The notes beneath the pieces are model-generated. The model was given only the letters and a program-made list of their open reading frames with translations. It had not been told where the DNA came from and did no database searches. From positions 1-64,000 of the forward strand of contig JARLJB010000394.1 in NCBI GenBank assembly GCA_031291415.1: a stretch of DNA of 64,000 nt. The letters run 5' to 3'. The stretch comes from Telmatospirillum sp. GTDB taxonomy: Bacteria > Pseudomonadota > Alphaproteobacteria > Rhodospirillales > Magnetospirillaceae. Positions 1 to 10,074 of this stretch are shown here, in pieces. The position numbers were made by a program, and so were the translations under genes. Numbering within the stretch: the first letter of the stretch is position 1; every line of letters starts with the position of its first letter.

Positions 1-1
1 C

Positions 2-85
2 GTCCGCAAGCTCATCACTATCCTCAACGCCCTGGTCAGGGACGCCAAGCCATGGCGGGATTTACCCGAAGCTGCCGCTGCCTGA
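2..85 (+). mobile_element. C-terminal end of an IS110-type transposase (partial)
   Basis: The first 27 codons of the window are an open frame ending in TGA at 83-85. It encodes a short tail beginning VRKLITILNALVRD and ending in an Ala-rich stretch. The sequence 'ITILNALVRD...KPW' is typical of the extreme C terminus of IS110/IS1111-type (DEDD) transposases, where it follows the second conserved Ser/Gly region. The rest of the gene lies outside the window, so family assignment rests on a few residues. It could be an intact insertion sequence cut by the window edge or an old fragment. It converges on the DUF6178 gene. Confidence 0.5.
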
Positions 86-104
86 CAAAGACAGTTGCTG
101 AGGG

Positions 105-130
105 GCCGAAAATGTCTCAGCATTTTCGGC
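105..130. terminator. 10-bp stem hairpin between convergent genes
   Basis: A perfect inverted repeat (arms 105-114 and 121-130, loop TCTCAG) lies between the stop of the transposase fragment and the stop of the DUF6178 gene on the other strand. There is no long U-tract, but the A/T-rich inner stem gives a short T run in either direction. It may act as a bidirectional terminator, or it could be part of the insertion-sequence end. Confidence 0.4.
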
Positions 131-145
131 ACTTGGTATGACGCA

Positions 146-1852
146 TCACCGCGCCAGGCTTTCCAGAAATGTCTTGGCGGCAACGACATCGTTGAGATCG
201 ATGAAAAAACGACGGGTCTTTCCAACCTGATATCGTTCCGACGCCGCCGTCGCAAGCGGCCCGCCCAGAAGCGGACATTCGCCGAGAAGGGGGAGAAGGG
301 CGCGGCCTTCCGGCTCGGGCACCAATTCAGGAACCACGTCGAGGCGAGGCAGGATGAACCAAGGCTTGCCGGTGTCGGCAAGCTTCCTGGCGAAATTTCG
401 GACGGCCGTCAGCCGATCGCGCCGGGCGCCAAAAGGCGACCGGCCGATGACATCGTCCAATCGAGCGACAATAACCGCCGCCGCCGCCAGGACGATCTCG
501 CGATGAAGAACCGAGAAGCCAATCTGGAACAGACTGTCGGCGCCATGGGTTTCCAGAAGCTCCCTTGCGGCCGCGAGATCGCCTCCTCGCGCCTGGTTGG
601 CCAGGACGCGTTCGAGACCGATATTGCAGATTGCGGCGGCGGCGGCGATCGCCTCGTAAGGCCGAAACGATCGATCCGCCAGTCGGCAGCCGGCGACCAG
701 CGCATTGCCGAGATAGGCGAGTTCATCGCGCCGCCGTTCCTGGAACGTCGGCCCGCTCCGCCCCAATTCCGCGAGGACACGCTCGAAAAGCGTCCGCTGA
801 TCCGGCGTCGCGCCACCAAGACCAACGGTTATAGGTCGTGACTCCCTGCCGGTTGGCATAGGCCGGTCATCGGACAGCCGCGACGCCTTCTTGGCTTTTC
901 CGCCTGGGACGTCGTCCAGCTGATCGATCAACTCCGCCAGATCGTCCAAAACCGTGGAAGGAGATGCCGGCGATGGAACCAGGGATCTGTGTTTACGGGA
1001 AAGGGCAAGCCGGCGGAAATGGGCCGTGGTGACGGGATCGCGGGACGGCGGGGCCACCGCCGCGGTTTCGGTCATCCGACAAAGGCCGAAAAAGCTGGCG
1101 GCGTCGGTCGGAACGACGAAACCATCCCGTTCCCGGCGTTCCTGGTGTTCGGCGACAAGATCATCGGCCAGCATCTCGCCGGAGGTCAAAACATCATAGA
1201 GACCGCCATTGTCGTCAATGACCTCCGCCGAAATCGCGGCACAACGGGAAAGCAGCCGCTGCAGGAAGGAGTGATCGCGCTCGTCGAGAGCGACCAGCAA
1301 TGCCTCGATGGCATCCCATCCGTCGTGGTGGCGGGCGATCACCATGAATTCATCGAGTTCGATGCGTGGCGACGCGTCGAGCGCCTTATCGATCAGCCGA
1401 CTGTCGTCGTCGCTCCCGATCATTTCGCCCAGCGCGTCGATGTCGACCACCAAGACCCGGCATTGCAGGGCATGAGTGACCAGATCCTCGGGAAGATTCG
1501 CGATGGTCTCGGCGGCGAACGCCTCGCCCACGTCCATCATGACCCTGAGCCAGAGGACGAAACGTTCATCATCGAAGCGTTCCTCGGTCCCCGGCCGGAC
1601 GCTGGTCCACAGGCTTTCGTCGAAGATCTGCTCAATCTGCTCGGCCGTGGCGAGCGCGATGATCTGACCGGCGTCTTCCAGACCGACATGGTCGATCACC
1701 TTGCCCAACAACTGGGCCGGCAGATCCTGGACGGCCCCGGCCAGCGCGGCATCGTCGATGATCCGATCGACAAGCTGGCGCCAGGAAAAACCTCGCCTGT
1801 CGCGCGAAACGGAAGAAAGACCTGTGGGCATGAACGGAACTCTCGAGATCAT
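146..1852 (-). CDS. DUF6178-type protein of unknown function
   Basis: A 568-residue soluble protein without signal peptide or membrane segments. The first half has the pattern of DUF6178 proteins: an 'LPAQ' start to a helical repeat, 'VGLEDAGQIIALATAEQ', a conserved Trp in 'ESLW', and 'FVLWL'. These look like degenerate helical repeats. Roughly residues 275-335 are low-complexity, Ser/Pro- and Asp-rich, and probably a linker. The C-terminal half (340-568) is a second helical domain. The start codon overlaps the stop of the upstream TlpA-like gene by ATGA, so the pair is translationally coupled and probably works together. No catalytic motif is visible. The family assignment is from pattern memory. 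Confidence 0.6.
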   Translation of the reverse strand: MISRVPFMPTGLSSVSRDRRGFSWRQLVDRIIDDAALAGAVQDLPAQLLGKVIDHVGLEDAGQIIALATAEQIEQIFDESLWTSVRPGTEERFDDERFVLWLRVMMDVGEAFAAETIANLPEDLVTHALQCRVLVVDIDALGEMIGSDDDSRLIDKALDASPRIELDEFMVIARHHDGWDAIEALLVALDERDHSFLQRLLSRCAAISAEVIDDNGGLYDVLTSGEMLADDLVAEHQERRERDGFVVPTDAASFFGLCRMTETAAVAPPSRDPVTTAHFRRLALSRKHRSLVPSPASPSTVLDDLAELIDQLDDVPGGKAKKASRLSDDRPMPTGRESRPITVGLGGATPDQRTLFERVLAELGRSGPTFQERRRDELAYLGNALVAGCRLADRSFRPYEAIAAAAAICNIGLERVLANQARGGDLAAARELLETHGADSLFQIGFSVLHREIVLAAAAVIVARLDDVIGRSPFGARRDRLTAVRNFARKLADTGKPWFILPRLDVVPELVPEPEGRALLPLLGECPLLGGPLATAASERYQVGKTRRFFIDLNDVVAAKTFLESLAR

Positions 1853-2421
1853 TGCACTCCCATGCCCAGCAGATGGCGCAGCCGCGCCACCGTGGCAGAG
1901 CTTTCCCAGGGGTAGGATCCTTGGATCTTCTGTGCCAGGCGCCCCTGCCGATCGATCACCAGACTGACAGGCAAGCTACTGATGCCAAGAGCCTGCGCGA
2001 TCGATCCATTGGCATCGGCATAGGGGTGGAGATAGCCGTATTTCTGACGTGAGAGAAAAGCTCGGACCTGGGCGATAGTGCCGGCATCTTCGGAAAGGTC
2101 GATAACCGAAAACGACTGGCTGCGATAATCTCCCTGCAGACGGTCGAGAGCGGCAAGGTCCTTGAGACAGGGCGCACAGCTACTGGACCAGAAATTGACA
2201 ATGACCACCTGCCCCCGGAACTGAGTCAGATGTTGCGGCATGCCGCTGCCGTCGGCGAAGACCAGATCGGGCATCATCGGACGCACGGCGGTCCCATCAT
2301 CGCTTTCCGCGGCGGCGGGAACAATGTAGGTTAGGCGCGGCTCGCCGCCCGGGGCGGCGGAAACCGGCACCGCGACGGCGCCAATCAGACAGAAGATCGC
2401 GGCAGCGAACAGACGAATCAT
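1849..2421 (-). CDS. TlpA/ResA-like periplasmic thiol:disulfide protein
   Basis: A 190-residue thioredoxin-fold protein. The ATG at 2421 is preferred over the upstream TTG because it has a GAGG box 5 nt upstream and gives a clean signal peptide ([17 protein letters not shown], cleavage near AAP). The redox motif is CAPC within '[10 protein letters not shown]', where TlpA/ResA proteins have WCxPC: the Trp is replaced by Ser. The cis-Pro loop is seen in '[10 protein letters not shown]'. It probably reduces or isomerises disulfides in the periplasm, for instance for cytochrome maturation, but the partner is unknown. It is coupled by overlap to the DUF6178 gene. Only 24 bp separate its start from that of argH on the other strand. 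Confidence 0.8.
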   Translation of the reverse strand: MIRLFAAAIFCLIGAVAVPVSAAPGGEPRLTYIVPAAAESDDGTAVRPMMPDLVFADGSGMPQHLTQFRGQVVIVNFWSSSCAPCLKDLAALDRLQGDYRSQSFSVIDLSEDAGTIAQVRAFLSRQKYGYLHPYADANGSIAQALGISSLPVSLVIDRQGRLAQKIQGSYPWESSATVARLRHLLGMGVQ

Positions 2422-2445
2422 TTTCCTCACCTGCAAGAGTCAAGG

Positions 2446-3849
2446 ATGACCAAAGTACCAGAACAGGCCGGTGCCAGCACCATCTGGGGCGGACGTTTCG
2501 CTGGCGGCCCTTCCGCCGTCATGCAGCGGATCAATGCCTCGATCGATTTCGACAAACGCCTTTACGCCCAGGACATCCGAGGCTCGAAGGCTCATTGCGC
2601 GATGCTGGTCAAGACAGGAATTCTGTCGGAAACGGACGGCCAGGCCATTGTGCAAGGTCTCGATCAGATCCGCCAGGAAATCGACGAGGGACGCTTCGTT
2701 TTCCGCACGGATCTTGAAGACATCCATATGAATGTCGAATCGCGCCTGGCCGAGTTGGTCGGCGAAGCGGCGGGACGTCTGCACACCGCGCGTTCGCGCA
2801 ACGACCAGGTCGCCACCGATTTCCGCCTTTGGGTCAGAGACACCATCGACGGAATGGGCGAAGCGTTGAAGGGCCTGCAGACGGCCCTCCTCGACAAGGC
2901 CGAACGCCATGCCGCCACCGTGATGCCGGGCTTCACCCATTTGCAGGCGGCCCAACCGATAACCTTCGGCCACCATTTGCTGGCTTATGTCGAGATGTTC
3001 GGACGCGACCGGTCGCGTCTGGCCGATGGCAGGGCGCGCCTCAACGAATGCCCGTTGGGCGCCGCCGCTCTGGCCGGCACCTCCTTTCCCATCGATCGCC
3101 ATATGACGGCTGCCGCGCTTGAGTTCGACCGTCCCTGCGCCAATTCTCTCGACGCCGTTTCGGACCGCGACTTCGCAATGGAATTTCTGGCGACGGCGGC
3201 CATCTGCTCGGTCCATCTATCCCGCCTGGCCGAAGAGCTGGTCCTCTGGACGACCGCGCAATTCCGCTTCGTGACATTGTCGGATTCCTACACCACCGGC
3301 TCGTCGATCATGCCGCAGAAGCGCAATCCGGATGCGGCCGAATTGATCAGGGCAAAAGCCGGCCGCGTGATCGGCGATCTGAACGCTCTGCTGATCGTCA
3401 TGAAGGGGCTGCCGCTGGCCTACAGCAAAGACATGCAGGACGACAAGGAACCGGTCTTCGAAGCGGCCGACACCCTGGAACTTTCCATCGCGGCGATGAC
3501 CGGCATGATCACCGATCTGTCGGTACGGACCGATCGCATGAAGGAATCCGCCGGGGCCGGGTTCACCACGGCCACCGATATCGCCGATTGGCTGGTCCGG
3601 GCGGCTGGCGTGCCCTTCCGTCAGGCGCACCACATCACCGGCCACATCGTCCGCCTGGCCGAGGAGCAAGGTGTCGGTCTTCAGGACCTGAGTCTGTCCG
3701 ACCTGCAAGCGATAGACCCCAGAATCACCGCCGAGGTGTTTTCCGTCCTCGGCGTCGAGGACTCGGCCGCCAGCCGGACCAGTTTTGGTGGAACCGCACC
3801 GCTTAACGTTACCGCCGCCGTCCATTCGGCCCGGCAACGGTTCCTGTGA
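2446..3849 (+). CDS. argH: argininosuccinate lyase
   Basis: A 467-residue cytoplasmic enzyme of the fumarase/aspartase superfamily that cleaves argininosuccinate to arginine and fumarate, the last step of arginine biosynthesis. The signature loop [12 protein letters not shown] is intact, as are '[12 protein letters not shown]' and '[10 protein letters not shown]'. Length is normal. ATG at 2446 is preceded by AAGG. The short gap to the divergent TlpA-like gene means its promoter probably lies within that gene's 5' end. It heads a probable operon with the small lipoprotein and lysA. Confidence 0.97.
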   Translation: MTKVPEQAGASTIWGGRFAGGPSAVMQRINASIDFDKRLYAQDIRGSKAHCAMLVKTGILSETDGQAIVQGLDQIRQEIDEGRFVFRTDLEDIHMNVESRLAELVGEAAGRLHTARSRNDQVATDFRLWVRDTIDGMGEALKGLQTALLDKAERHAATVMPGFTHLQAAQPITFGHHLLAYVEMFGRDRSRLADGRARLNECPLGAAALAGTSFPIDRHMTAAALEFDRPCANSLDAVSDRDFAMEFLATAAICSVHLSRLAEELVLWTTAQFRFVTLSDSYTTGSSIMPQKRNPDAAELIRAKAGRVIGDLNALLIVMKGLPLAYSKDMQDDKEPVFEAADTLELSIAAMTGMITDLSVRTDRMKESAGAGFTTATDIADWLVRAAGVPFRQAHHITGHIVRLAEEQGVGLQDLSLSDLQAIDPRITAEVFSVLGVEDSAASRTSFGGTAPLNVTAAVHSARQRFL

Positions 3850-3864
3850 AAAGGCTCATCCGTC

Positions 3865-4257
3865 ATGCGTGCTGCTCCGCTTTTCGTTCTCGCGGCATTT
3901 GCCGCTCTCGCACTCGTTTCCTGCGGAAAGGCCGGCCGTCCGTTGCAGCCGGCTGATTCCGTCTATCCGCGCATCTATCCAGATCCACAGAATACCCCGG
4001 CGACAGCGGCACAGAAGACCGGCCGCGCCTTGCCTCCCGAATGGGATCAGCAGGACCTCAAGGATCGCTTCACCTCGAACGGCAGCTATATCGACCCATC
4101 GACCAAGGTCCTGCAGGGATCGCAAAATCTCCCTCCCGCCGGTCTTTCGAACACGACGACGTCGGGCTCAGATCCGTTCAATCAGAACCTCGGATCCTCG
4201 ACCCCTTCTGAGCCGGCACCGTCGTCTTCGCCGACTGATTCCGAGGATCAGCAATGA
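3865..4257 (+). CDS. small LptM/YifL-like lipoprotein
   Basis: A 130-residue lipoprotein with a hydrophobic leader and a lipobox (LVSC, Cys at residue 20), followed by 'GKAGRPLQP'. This matches the LptM (YifL) pattern, which in enterobacteria helps LptD oxidative folding at the outer membrane. The remainder is low-complexity, Pro/Ser/Thr-rich and likely disordered, longer than E. coli LptM. It sits between argH (15 bp) and lysA (ATGA overlap), the usual position for this family. Function in this organism is inferred from the family. It is interesting that lptD is also in this window. Confidence 0.75.
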   Translation: MRAAPLFVLAAFAALALVSCGKAGRPLQPADSVYPRIYPDPQNTPATAAQKTGRALPPEWDQQDLKDRFTSNGSYIDPSTKVLQGSQNLPPAGLSNTTTSGSDPFNQNLGSSTPSEPAPSSSPTDSEDQQ

Positions 4258-5513
4258 ACCACTTCACTTATCGCAATGGCCAACTCCACGCCGAGGGCGT
4301 GCCGCTGGCCCAACTGGCCGCCGAAGTCGGGACGCCGTTCTACTGCTATTCGTCAGCCACGCTGGAGCGGCATTTCAAGGTTCTGGCCGAAGCGGTCGCC
4401 GGCCTCGACGCCACCATCTGTTTCGCCATCAAGGCCAATGGCAATCTGGCGGTGATCAAGACTCTCGCCAATTTGGGCGCCGGTGCCGATGTCGTCTCCG
4501 AGGGGGAGCTGCGCCGCGCCCTGGCAGCTGGCGTCCCGCCCGAACGCATCGTGTTCTCCGGCGTCGGCAAGACCCGCGCCGAACTGACGTTCGCGCTCGA
4601 TGCCGGCGTTTTGGAGATCAACGTCGAATCGGAACCGGAACTTGAACTTCTGAATTCCCTGGCCATCGCGCGCGGCAAACGCGCCGTCATCGGCCTCAGG
4701 GTCAATCCGGACGTCGACGCCCACACGCACGCGAAAATCACCACCGGGCGCAAGGAAGACAAATTCGGCATCGAATGGACCAGGGCGCCGCAGGTCCTAC
4801 GGAAAGCTGCGGCCATGCCTGGCATCGACGTGGCGTCGATCGCCGTCCATATCGGCTCCCAGTTGACCGAACTCAAGCCTTTTTCCGACGCCTTCCGGCG
4901 CCTGCGAGACCTTTTCCTGATGGTGAAGGCCGACGGCATCGCGCTTCGGCGGATCGATCTCGGCGGTGGTCTTGGCATCCCCTACGACGACCAACCGCCA
5001 CCGTCTCCCGCCGATTATGGCAAGATGATCAGGGAAAACCTGGGCGACCTCGGCTGCGCTCTGCTGCTGGAACCCGGACGCATGCTGGTCGGCAATGCCG
5101 GCGTCCTGGTCAGCCGCGTCATCTATGTCAAGGAAGGCGCGACGCGCCGTTTTCTGATCTGCGACGCCGGCATGAACGACTTGATCCGTCCGGCGATGTA
5201 CGACGCCTATCATGCCATCCTGCCGATCACGGAACCCGCGGCTGGCGTGGCCTACAAACCGATGGACGTCGTCGGCCCGATCTGCGAAAGCAGCGACACC
5301 TTCGCCAGACAACGCCCCTTGCCCCCCCTGGCGCAAGACGACCTGATCGCCTTCTCGACGGCCGGGGCCTACGGCGCCACCATGTCCTCGACCTATAACG
5401 GAAGACTTCTGATCCCGGAAGTGCTGGTCAAGGGCGACAGCTTTGCGGTCGTCCGTCCCCGCCCCACATATGACGATATGCTGGCCACGGAAAAGCTCCC
5501 CGCTTGGCTGTGA
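4254..5513 (+). CDS. lysA: diaminopimelate decarboxylase
   Basis: A 419-residue PLP enzyme that decarboxylates meso-diaminopimelate to L-lysine, the last step of lysine synthesis. The N-terminal alanine-racemase-like barrel carries the PLP lysine in 'CFAIKANGN'. The glycine-rich phosphate-binding loop 'DLGGGLGIPY' and the C-terminal 'GPICESSDTFA' motif, which carries the catalytic Cys at the dimer interface, are present. The start overlaps the lipoprotein stop by ATGA, showing translational coupling. Length is normal. Confidence 0.97.
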   Translation: MNHFTYRNGQLHAEGVPLAQLAAEVGTPFYCYSSATLERHFKVLAEAVAGLDATICFAIKANGNLAVIKTLANLGAGADVVSEGELRRALAAGVPPERIVFSGVGKTRAELTFALDAGVLEINVESEPELELLNSLAIARGKRAVIGLRVNPDVDAHTHAKITTGRKEDKFGIEWTRAPQVLRKAAAMPGIDVASIAVHIGSQLTELKPFSDAFRRLRDLFLMVKADGIALRRIDLGGGLGIPYDDQPPPSPADYGKMIRENLGDLGCALLLEPGRMLVGNAGVLVSRVIYVKEGATRRFLICDAGMNDLIRPAMYDAYHAILPITEPAAGVAYKPMDVVGPICESSDTFARQRPLPPLAQDDLIAFSTAGAYGATMSSTYNGRLLIPEVLVKGDSFAVVRPRPTYDDMLATEKLPAWL

Positions 5514-5537
5514 ACGGCAGTCCTCGGAGCGAGGGCA

Positions 5538-5560
5538 CCCTCTCCCACAACGGGAGAGGG
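5538..5560. repeat. GC-rich palindrome downstream of lysA
   Basis: Arms CCCTCTCCC (5538-5546) and GGGAGAGGG (5552-5560) flank a 5-nt loop in the 75-bp gap between lysA and the TIGR02302 gene. The preceding bases 5523-5533 form a second short CCTCGG/CGAGG hairpin. The composition is similar to the outer arms of the repeat at 59913-60029, suggesting one dispersed repeat family. It may also attenuate transcription between the two genes. Confidence 0.6.
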
Positions 5561-5588
5561 AGAAAAACGCCATAACGAGAACCGCTGG

Positions 5589-7988
5589 ATGGCCGATCGA
5601 CTGCCAGAGAAAGACTCTTCCTCCATCCCGGATTTTAGCGTCCGGGCGACGCGTAAGCTGTGGCTGGCCCGGCTGGTCCTGTGGTGGGAAGAGGCTTGGC
5701 GGCGGCTTTGGCCCTTGCCGGCCCTTGTCGCCTTGTTTTCCGCGTTCGCCCTGTTCGATGTTCTGCCGATGCTGCCCGCCTGGTTGCATGCTGCCGTGCT
5801 GGGTGCCTTCGTCCTGGGGGGCATTGCCGTACCGTGCCGTCTTGTCCGATTGGCATGGCCTGGATTGGCTGCGGCGTCGCGACGGGTCGAACGCGACAGC
5901 GGGTTGCCGCACCGGCCATTGCAAAGCCTGACCGACAGCCTGTCGGGCGGCATCGACGATCCGGTCTCCCAGGCATTGTGGCAGGTACAGAAACGCCGCC
6001 TGCGGCGTGCCCTCAATCATCTGTCGCTCAGATGGCCGGCTCCAGGCGTGTCCCGACGCGACCCGTGGAGATTGCGCTTCGCCCCCCTGGTGTTGCTGGC
6101 GATCGCCGCAGCCGGTGGCTGGCATGACGCACCGGCGCGTTTCGCGCGTGCTCTGCAGCCGAAAATATCGGGATTCGGCGGACCGGCGGCGGTACTGCAG
6201 GTCTGGATCACCCCCCCGGCCTACACCGGCATGGCGCCGCAGCTTCTCACCGGCCGGTCGCCGGAATCGCCGCTCGGCCTGCCGTCCGGCACCGTTCTTC
6301 TAGCGGTTCTGCAGGGCGGTCGAGGACCGGCCCGGCTTGTCATCGACGACGAGGTCCTGCCCTTCCAAAGGCTCGATGCGGAAAGCCAACGGCTGGAAAC
6401 GCCTGTGACGCGGGGGCATCGACTGACCATCCGGCAGGGGCGCCGGCCGATTGCCGCATGGGATATTTCCGTGCTTGCCGCCACCGCTCCATCGATCGCT
6501 TTCGCCGCCCCTCCGGAGACCGACGAGGACGGCCGTCTGCAACTCGATATCGAGGCTCACGACGATTACGGCGTCGCCAAGGCCTGGGCGTCATTGCGCA
6601 GAACCGACCGGCCCGACGATCCTCCACTGGAAATCGATCTGCCGCTGGGCAGCCGGGCCGGAGATGTCCGTCAAGCCTCGTGGCACGACCTGACCGGCAG
6701 TCCATGGGCCGGCCTGTCGGTCAGCATCGAACCGTCCGCCGAAAATCTCGCGGGTCTGGCGGCGAACGGCGCACCATTGGTCGTAACCTTGCCGGAAAGA
6801 TCCTTCAGGCACCCGGTTGCCAGGGCGCTGGTGACCGAGCGTCATCGCTTGATTGTCGATCCGGAGAACCGCATCCCGGTCATCAACAATCTGGCGGCCA
6901 TTGCCAGCAATCCGGCAGGTTTTGACGACAATCTCGTGGTCTTTCTGGCGATCTCCACGTCGATCTCCCGTCTGGCCCGCAATCACTCGACCGACGCAGT
7001 GTCTTCAGTCATCGACATCCTGTGGCAGGCGGCACTGACCGTCGAAGAGGGCGATCGCCCCGCCGCCCAGCGCGCCGTCGACCAGGCCGCGCGGGACCTT
7101 GAGAAAGCGCTGGCAGCCGGCGCGTCGCAGGCTGAGATCGAGCGCCTGACCGAACAGTTGCGCACGGCGTTGGAACGCTATTTCGACGCTCTGGCCGAAC
7201 AGGCGAAACGACAGGGATTGCAGGCGTTACCCAATGACCCGGACGGGCGCGAGGTAACCCCCGAGGACTTGCAGGGCATGCTGGACCAGCTGCGCGATCT
7301 ATCGAGCACAGGGGCCACCGATGCCGCCCGCCAGCTGTTGGGAGAGATGCGCCAAATTCTCGATGGCCTGCGGGTCGGTCAGTCCGGATCGGCATCGGGA
7401 GAGCGGGCGCATCAGGCGCAACAGGCGCTCAGCGATCTCGGGGAGATCGCCGCCGGGCAACGCCAGCTCCTCGACGACACTTTCCGCCGCAGCCAAAAGG
7501 CTCCTGGCGAAAGCGGCACCAATGCCGACGCGGCCCGCCAGGAAACCTTGCGCAAGCGTCTCGGACAGGTCCTGCAATCGCTTGAGGGACTCGGAGCAGA
7601 GATTCCGGCCCCGCTCGGCCAGGCCGAACAGGCCATGCGGGATTCGACCAAATCTCTCCGCGGAGGCGAGCTCCAAGACTCGGTCGATGCCCAAACCGAA
7701 GCGCTGGCCCGTCTTCAGGAGGGGAAACAAGCTGCAACGCAGGCGCTGGCCCGCCAGATCGGACAAGGTATGGGGAGCCAAGGGCGAATGCGCGGGCGAG
7801 ATCCTTTGGGACGCCCGCTTTCCGGCCCCGGTGGTGATCAGGACGATCGATCCGTCAAGATTCCCGCACAGGCCGATCAACAAAAGGCCCGCGAGGTCCT
7901 CGATGAATTGCGACGGCGCGCCGGTCAGGCCGATCGTCCGACCTCGGAGCGAGACTATCTGCAGCGGCTGCTCAAACAATTTTTCTAG
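5589..7988 (+). CDS. TIGR02302/DUF4175-family membrane protein
   Basis: A 799-residue protein with two N-terminal membrane segments (about 36-75, WPLPALVALFSAFALFDVL and the next stretch) and a third near 155-170. A large domain with beta-rich segments follows (to about 450), then a long Gln/Glu/Ala-rich helical region predicted to be coiled coil (480-790). This layout matches the alphaproteobacterial TIGR02302 family, which contains DUF4175. The family often follows lysA, as here. Function is not established. The topology suggests an inner-membrane anchor with a long extended domain, possibly structural in the envelope. Confidence 0.85.
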   Translation: MADRLPEKDSSSIPDFSVRATRKLWLARLVLWWEEAWRRLWPLPALVALFSAFALFDVLPMLPAWLHAAVLGAFVLGGIAVPCRLVRLAWPGLAAASRRVERDSGLPHRPLQSLTDSLSGGIDDPVSQALWQVQKRRLRRALNHLSLRWPAPGVSRRDPWRLRFAPLVLLAIAAAGGWHDAPARFARALQPKISGFGGPAAVLQVWITPPAYTGMAPQLLTGRSPESPLGLPSGTVLLAVLQGGRGPARLVIDDEVLPFQRLDAESQRLETPVTRGHRLTIRQGRRPIAAWDISVLAATAPSIAFAAPPETDEDGRLQLDIEAHDDYGVAKAWASLRRTDRPDDPPLEIDLPLGSRAGDVRQASWHDLTGSPWAGLSVSIEPSAENLAGLAANGAPLVVTLPERSFRHPVARALVTERHRLIVDPENRIPVINNLAAIASNPAGFDDNLVVFLAISTSISRLARNHSTDAVSSVIDILWQAALTVEEGDRPAAQRAVDQAARDLEKALAAGASQAEIERLTEQLRTALERYFDALAEQAKRQGLQALPNDPDGREVTPEDLQGMLDQLRDLSSTGATDAARQLLGEMRQILDGLRVGQSGSASGERAHQAQQALSDLGEIAAGQRQLLDDTFRRSQKAPGESGTNADAARQETLRKRLGQVLQSLEGLGAEIPAPLGQAEQAMRDSTKSLRGGELQDSVDAQTEALARLQEGKQAATQALARQIGQGMGSQGRMRGRDPLGRPLSGPGGDQDDRSVKIPAQADQQKAREVLDELRRRAGQADRPTSERDYLQRLLKQFF

Positions 7989-8048
7989 ATTGAGGGGCGA
8001 CCAAATCTGACGCGCCCGTCGGCCCCAGCGGTGCTTCGCGTCCAAAAG

Positions 8049-8090
8049 AAAATCGGAAGTTCTGGGCTAAAGAAAAATCCGATTTTTTCT
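8049..8090 (+). terminator. probable terminator after the TIGR02302 gene
   Basis: Arms AAAATCGGA (8049-8057) and TCCGATTTT (8078-8086) flank a 20-nt loop. The right arm runs into a T-rich tract (8083-8088), about 60 bp after the stop codon. The loop is long for a classical rho-independent terminator. Confidence 0.5.
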
Positions 8091-8397
8091 AAAATGCACA
8101 GGACTAGAGACGAACTGAGTAAAGCCTTATATCCTCATGATAGAATATTTATAACATAATCATCACCCTGAGTTGTCTTTCGCCAATAATGTAACTTTTC
8201 CTGATTTGTTTTTGGTTGAAGCCTTTCCTCGACATCACTACAGTCCTGCGCTCGATCGTACTGACTGCCCTCCCGCACAATCTAGAACATTTATAATAAT
8301 GGTGTGGAGAGCTCGGCACAACGCGTCCTGTGTCACGGATAACGTGCAACACGATGGATGCAGGCAACGATCTGTCTCCCTTTCTCTTGAGGTTACA
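8091..8397. other. AT-rich intergenic leader upstream of the chemoreceptor gene
   Basis: About 300 bp without a supportable gene, noticeably richer in A/T than the surroundings, especially 8130-8220. The open frame upstream of the chemoreceptor ATG continues into it but has no plausible start or signal. It probably holds the promoter and leader. I could not identify a convincing sigma-70 or sigma-28 promoter by eye. Confidence 0.5.
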
Positions 8398-10074
8398 ATG
8401 ATTAACAAGATGAAGATCACGGCGAGGTTGGCGCTCTCGTTTGGAATACTTGTATTAATGATTGCCTTGTTAAGCGCAATCTCCGTTTATTCTGGAAACA
8501 ACACATCTTCATCTTTTCATAAACTCAAGCTGGTGACAGAGGACGAGATCATCGTCCAATCCATCGAAAAAGAGCTTTTTCAGAGCCGCATGGAAATTTG
8601 GGTCGCATTGGCCACGGGTGAAACGGATCGGTGGCAGCGGGCATCCGGCGCCTTGACCTCGGCCATGAAACAGCAGGCCGACCTGTTGGCCAAAACGGTC
8701 AGCCCGGATCGCCGGGCAATGGTCGAGAGCCTGGGACGGAAGCTCACCGACTACCAGCGCGATATGAACGATCTCAAGCGGATCAAAGGCAAGAACAGCG
8801 AGCTCGACAATTCCGACACGCAGGCGCTGCTTTCGGAGACTGCCGCCAGAGCTCAAAAGATCGAAGATTTGGCCGGCACTCTGACGACGAGTTTCAGTAA
8901 AGTGGCGACTGACGTCACGGACGAAACCGAGAGCGTCATTTCCCAGGCGATGAGTGTCGCGCTGATCGTCGGCGCTATCAGCATTCTGATCAGCATCGTT
9001 TTGTCGACTATTGTGTCGCGCAGCATTTCCCGGCCGCTCCGCTCGATGACAGAGGCGATGGGGGCTTTGGCCGGTGGCGATCTCTCGATCGTCATTCCAG
9101 CGATCGGCCACCAGGACGAAATCGGCGACATGGCGAAAGCGGTTCAGGTCTTCAAGACCCACGCGCAGGAGGTCGAGACGTTGCGCCGCAATCAGGCGGA
9201 AACCGAACGTCGCGCCGCGGCCGAGCAGAAAGCGACAATGATGGCGATGGCCGACCAGTTCGAAGCCAGTGTCATGGACGTCGTCCAGGTGGTCTCAACG
9301 TCCGCCACCGAGATGCAGACGACGGCGCAATCGATGTCGGCCGCCGCCCAGCAGGCCAATAGCCAGGCGGCGTCGGTCGCCAGCACCTCTCTTCAGGCGT
9401 CAGCCAATGTCGAAACCATCGCATCGGCGGCCGACCAACTGGCGTCGTCGATAGCCGAAATCGGCCGGCAGGTTACCGAGGCGGCCAATATTTCGCACGT
9501 GGCGTCCGAAAAGGCCCTGCAAACCAACGCGATGGTGCAGAGCCTGACGGCCGTCGCCGACCGTATCGGCGAAGTGGTCGCCTTGATCAACGACATCGCC
9601 AGCCAGACCAACCTGCTGGCCTTGAACGCGACCATCGAGGCGGCCAGGGCTGGGGATGCCGGCAAGGGTTTCGCCGTCGTCGCCGGTGAGGTCAAGAACC
9701 TGGCCAACCAGACAGCGCGAGCCACCGGTGAGATCGGCGGCCAGATCGCTTCCGTCCAGGAAGAGACGCATCGCGCCGTCGCGGCCATCAAGGACATCGC
9801 GTCGGTCATCGACAAGGTTCAGGAGATTTCGTCGAGCATCGCCTCGGCCATCGAGGAGCAAGGCGCCGCCACGCAGGAAATTGCCCGCAACGTGCAGGAG
9901 GCCGCGCAAGGAACCCAACAGGTCACGACGACGATCGAAGGAGTCACCACCGCGGCGGCGACCACCGGCGCAGCCGCCCAGCAGGTCCTGGCGTCATCGA
10001 CGCAACTGGCGGACAACTCGCGGAAATTGCACGACGAGGTCACCCAGTTCCTGAGCGGAATTCGCGCCCGCTGA
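8398..10074 (+). CDS. methyl-accepting chemotaxis protein
   Basis: A 558-residue transmembrane chemoreceptor. ATG at 8398 is chosen because it has a GAGG box and places the first membrane helix at residues 10-32 ([20 protein letters not shown]); the longer frame adds about 75 unsupported residues. A roughly 150-residue helical periplasmic domain of 4HB type follows. The second membrane helix lies near 183-208, followed by a HAMP domain ([21 protein letters not shown]) and a long cytoplasmic signalling domain. The signalling tip is intact ('[31 protein letters not shown]'-type, split here: [20 protein letters not shown] then [10 protein letters not shown]). There is no C-terminal pentapeptide for CheR tethering. 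The ligand cannot be predicted. Confidence 0.95.
   Translation: MINKMKITARLALSFGILVLMIALLSAISVYSGNNTSSSFHKLKLVTEDEIIVQSIEKELFQSRMEIWVALATGETDRWQRASGALTSAMKQQADLLAKTVSPDRRAMVESLGRKLTDYQRDMNDLKRIKGKNSELDNSDTQALLSETAARAQKIEDLAGTLTTSFSKVATDVTDETESVISQAMSVALIVGAISILISIVLSTIVSRSISRPLRSMTEAMGALAGGDLSIVIPAIGHQDEIGDMAKAVQVFKTHAQEVETLRRNQAETERRAAAEQKATMMAMADQFEASVMDVVQVVSTSATEMQTTAQSMSAAAQQANSQAASVASTSLQASANVETIASAADQLASSIAEIGRQVTEAANISHVASEKALQTNAMVQSLTAVADRIGEVVALINDIASQTNLLALNATIEAARAGDAGKGFAVVAGEVKNLANQTARATGEIGGQIASVQEETHRAVAAIKDIASVIDKVQEISSSIASAIEEQGAATQEIARNVQEAAQGTQQVTTTIEGVTTAAATTGAAAQQVLASSTQLADNSRKLHDEVTQFLSGIRAR

Noticed and set aside
989-1915. 308-codon plus-strand frame over the DUF6178 gene
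   Set aside because: Antisense shadow; the minus-strand gene is coupled to the TlpA-like gene by start/stop overlap.
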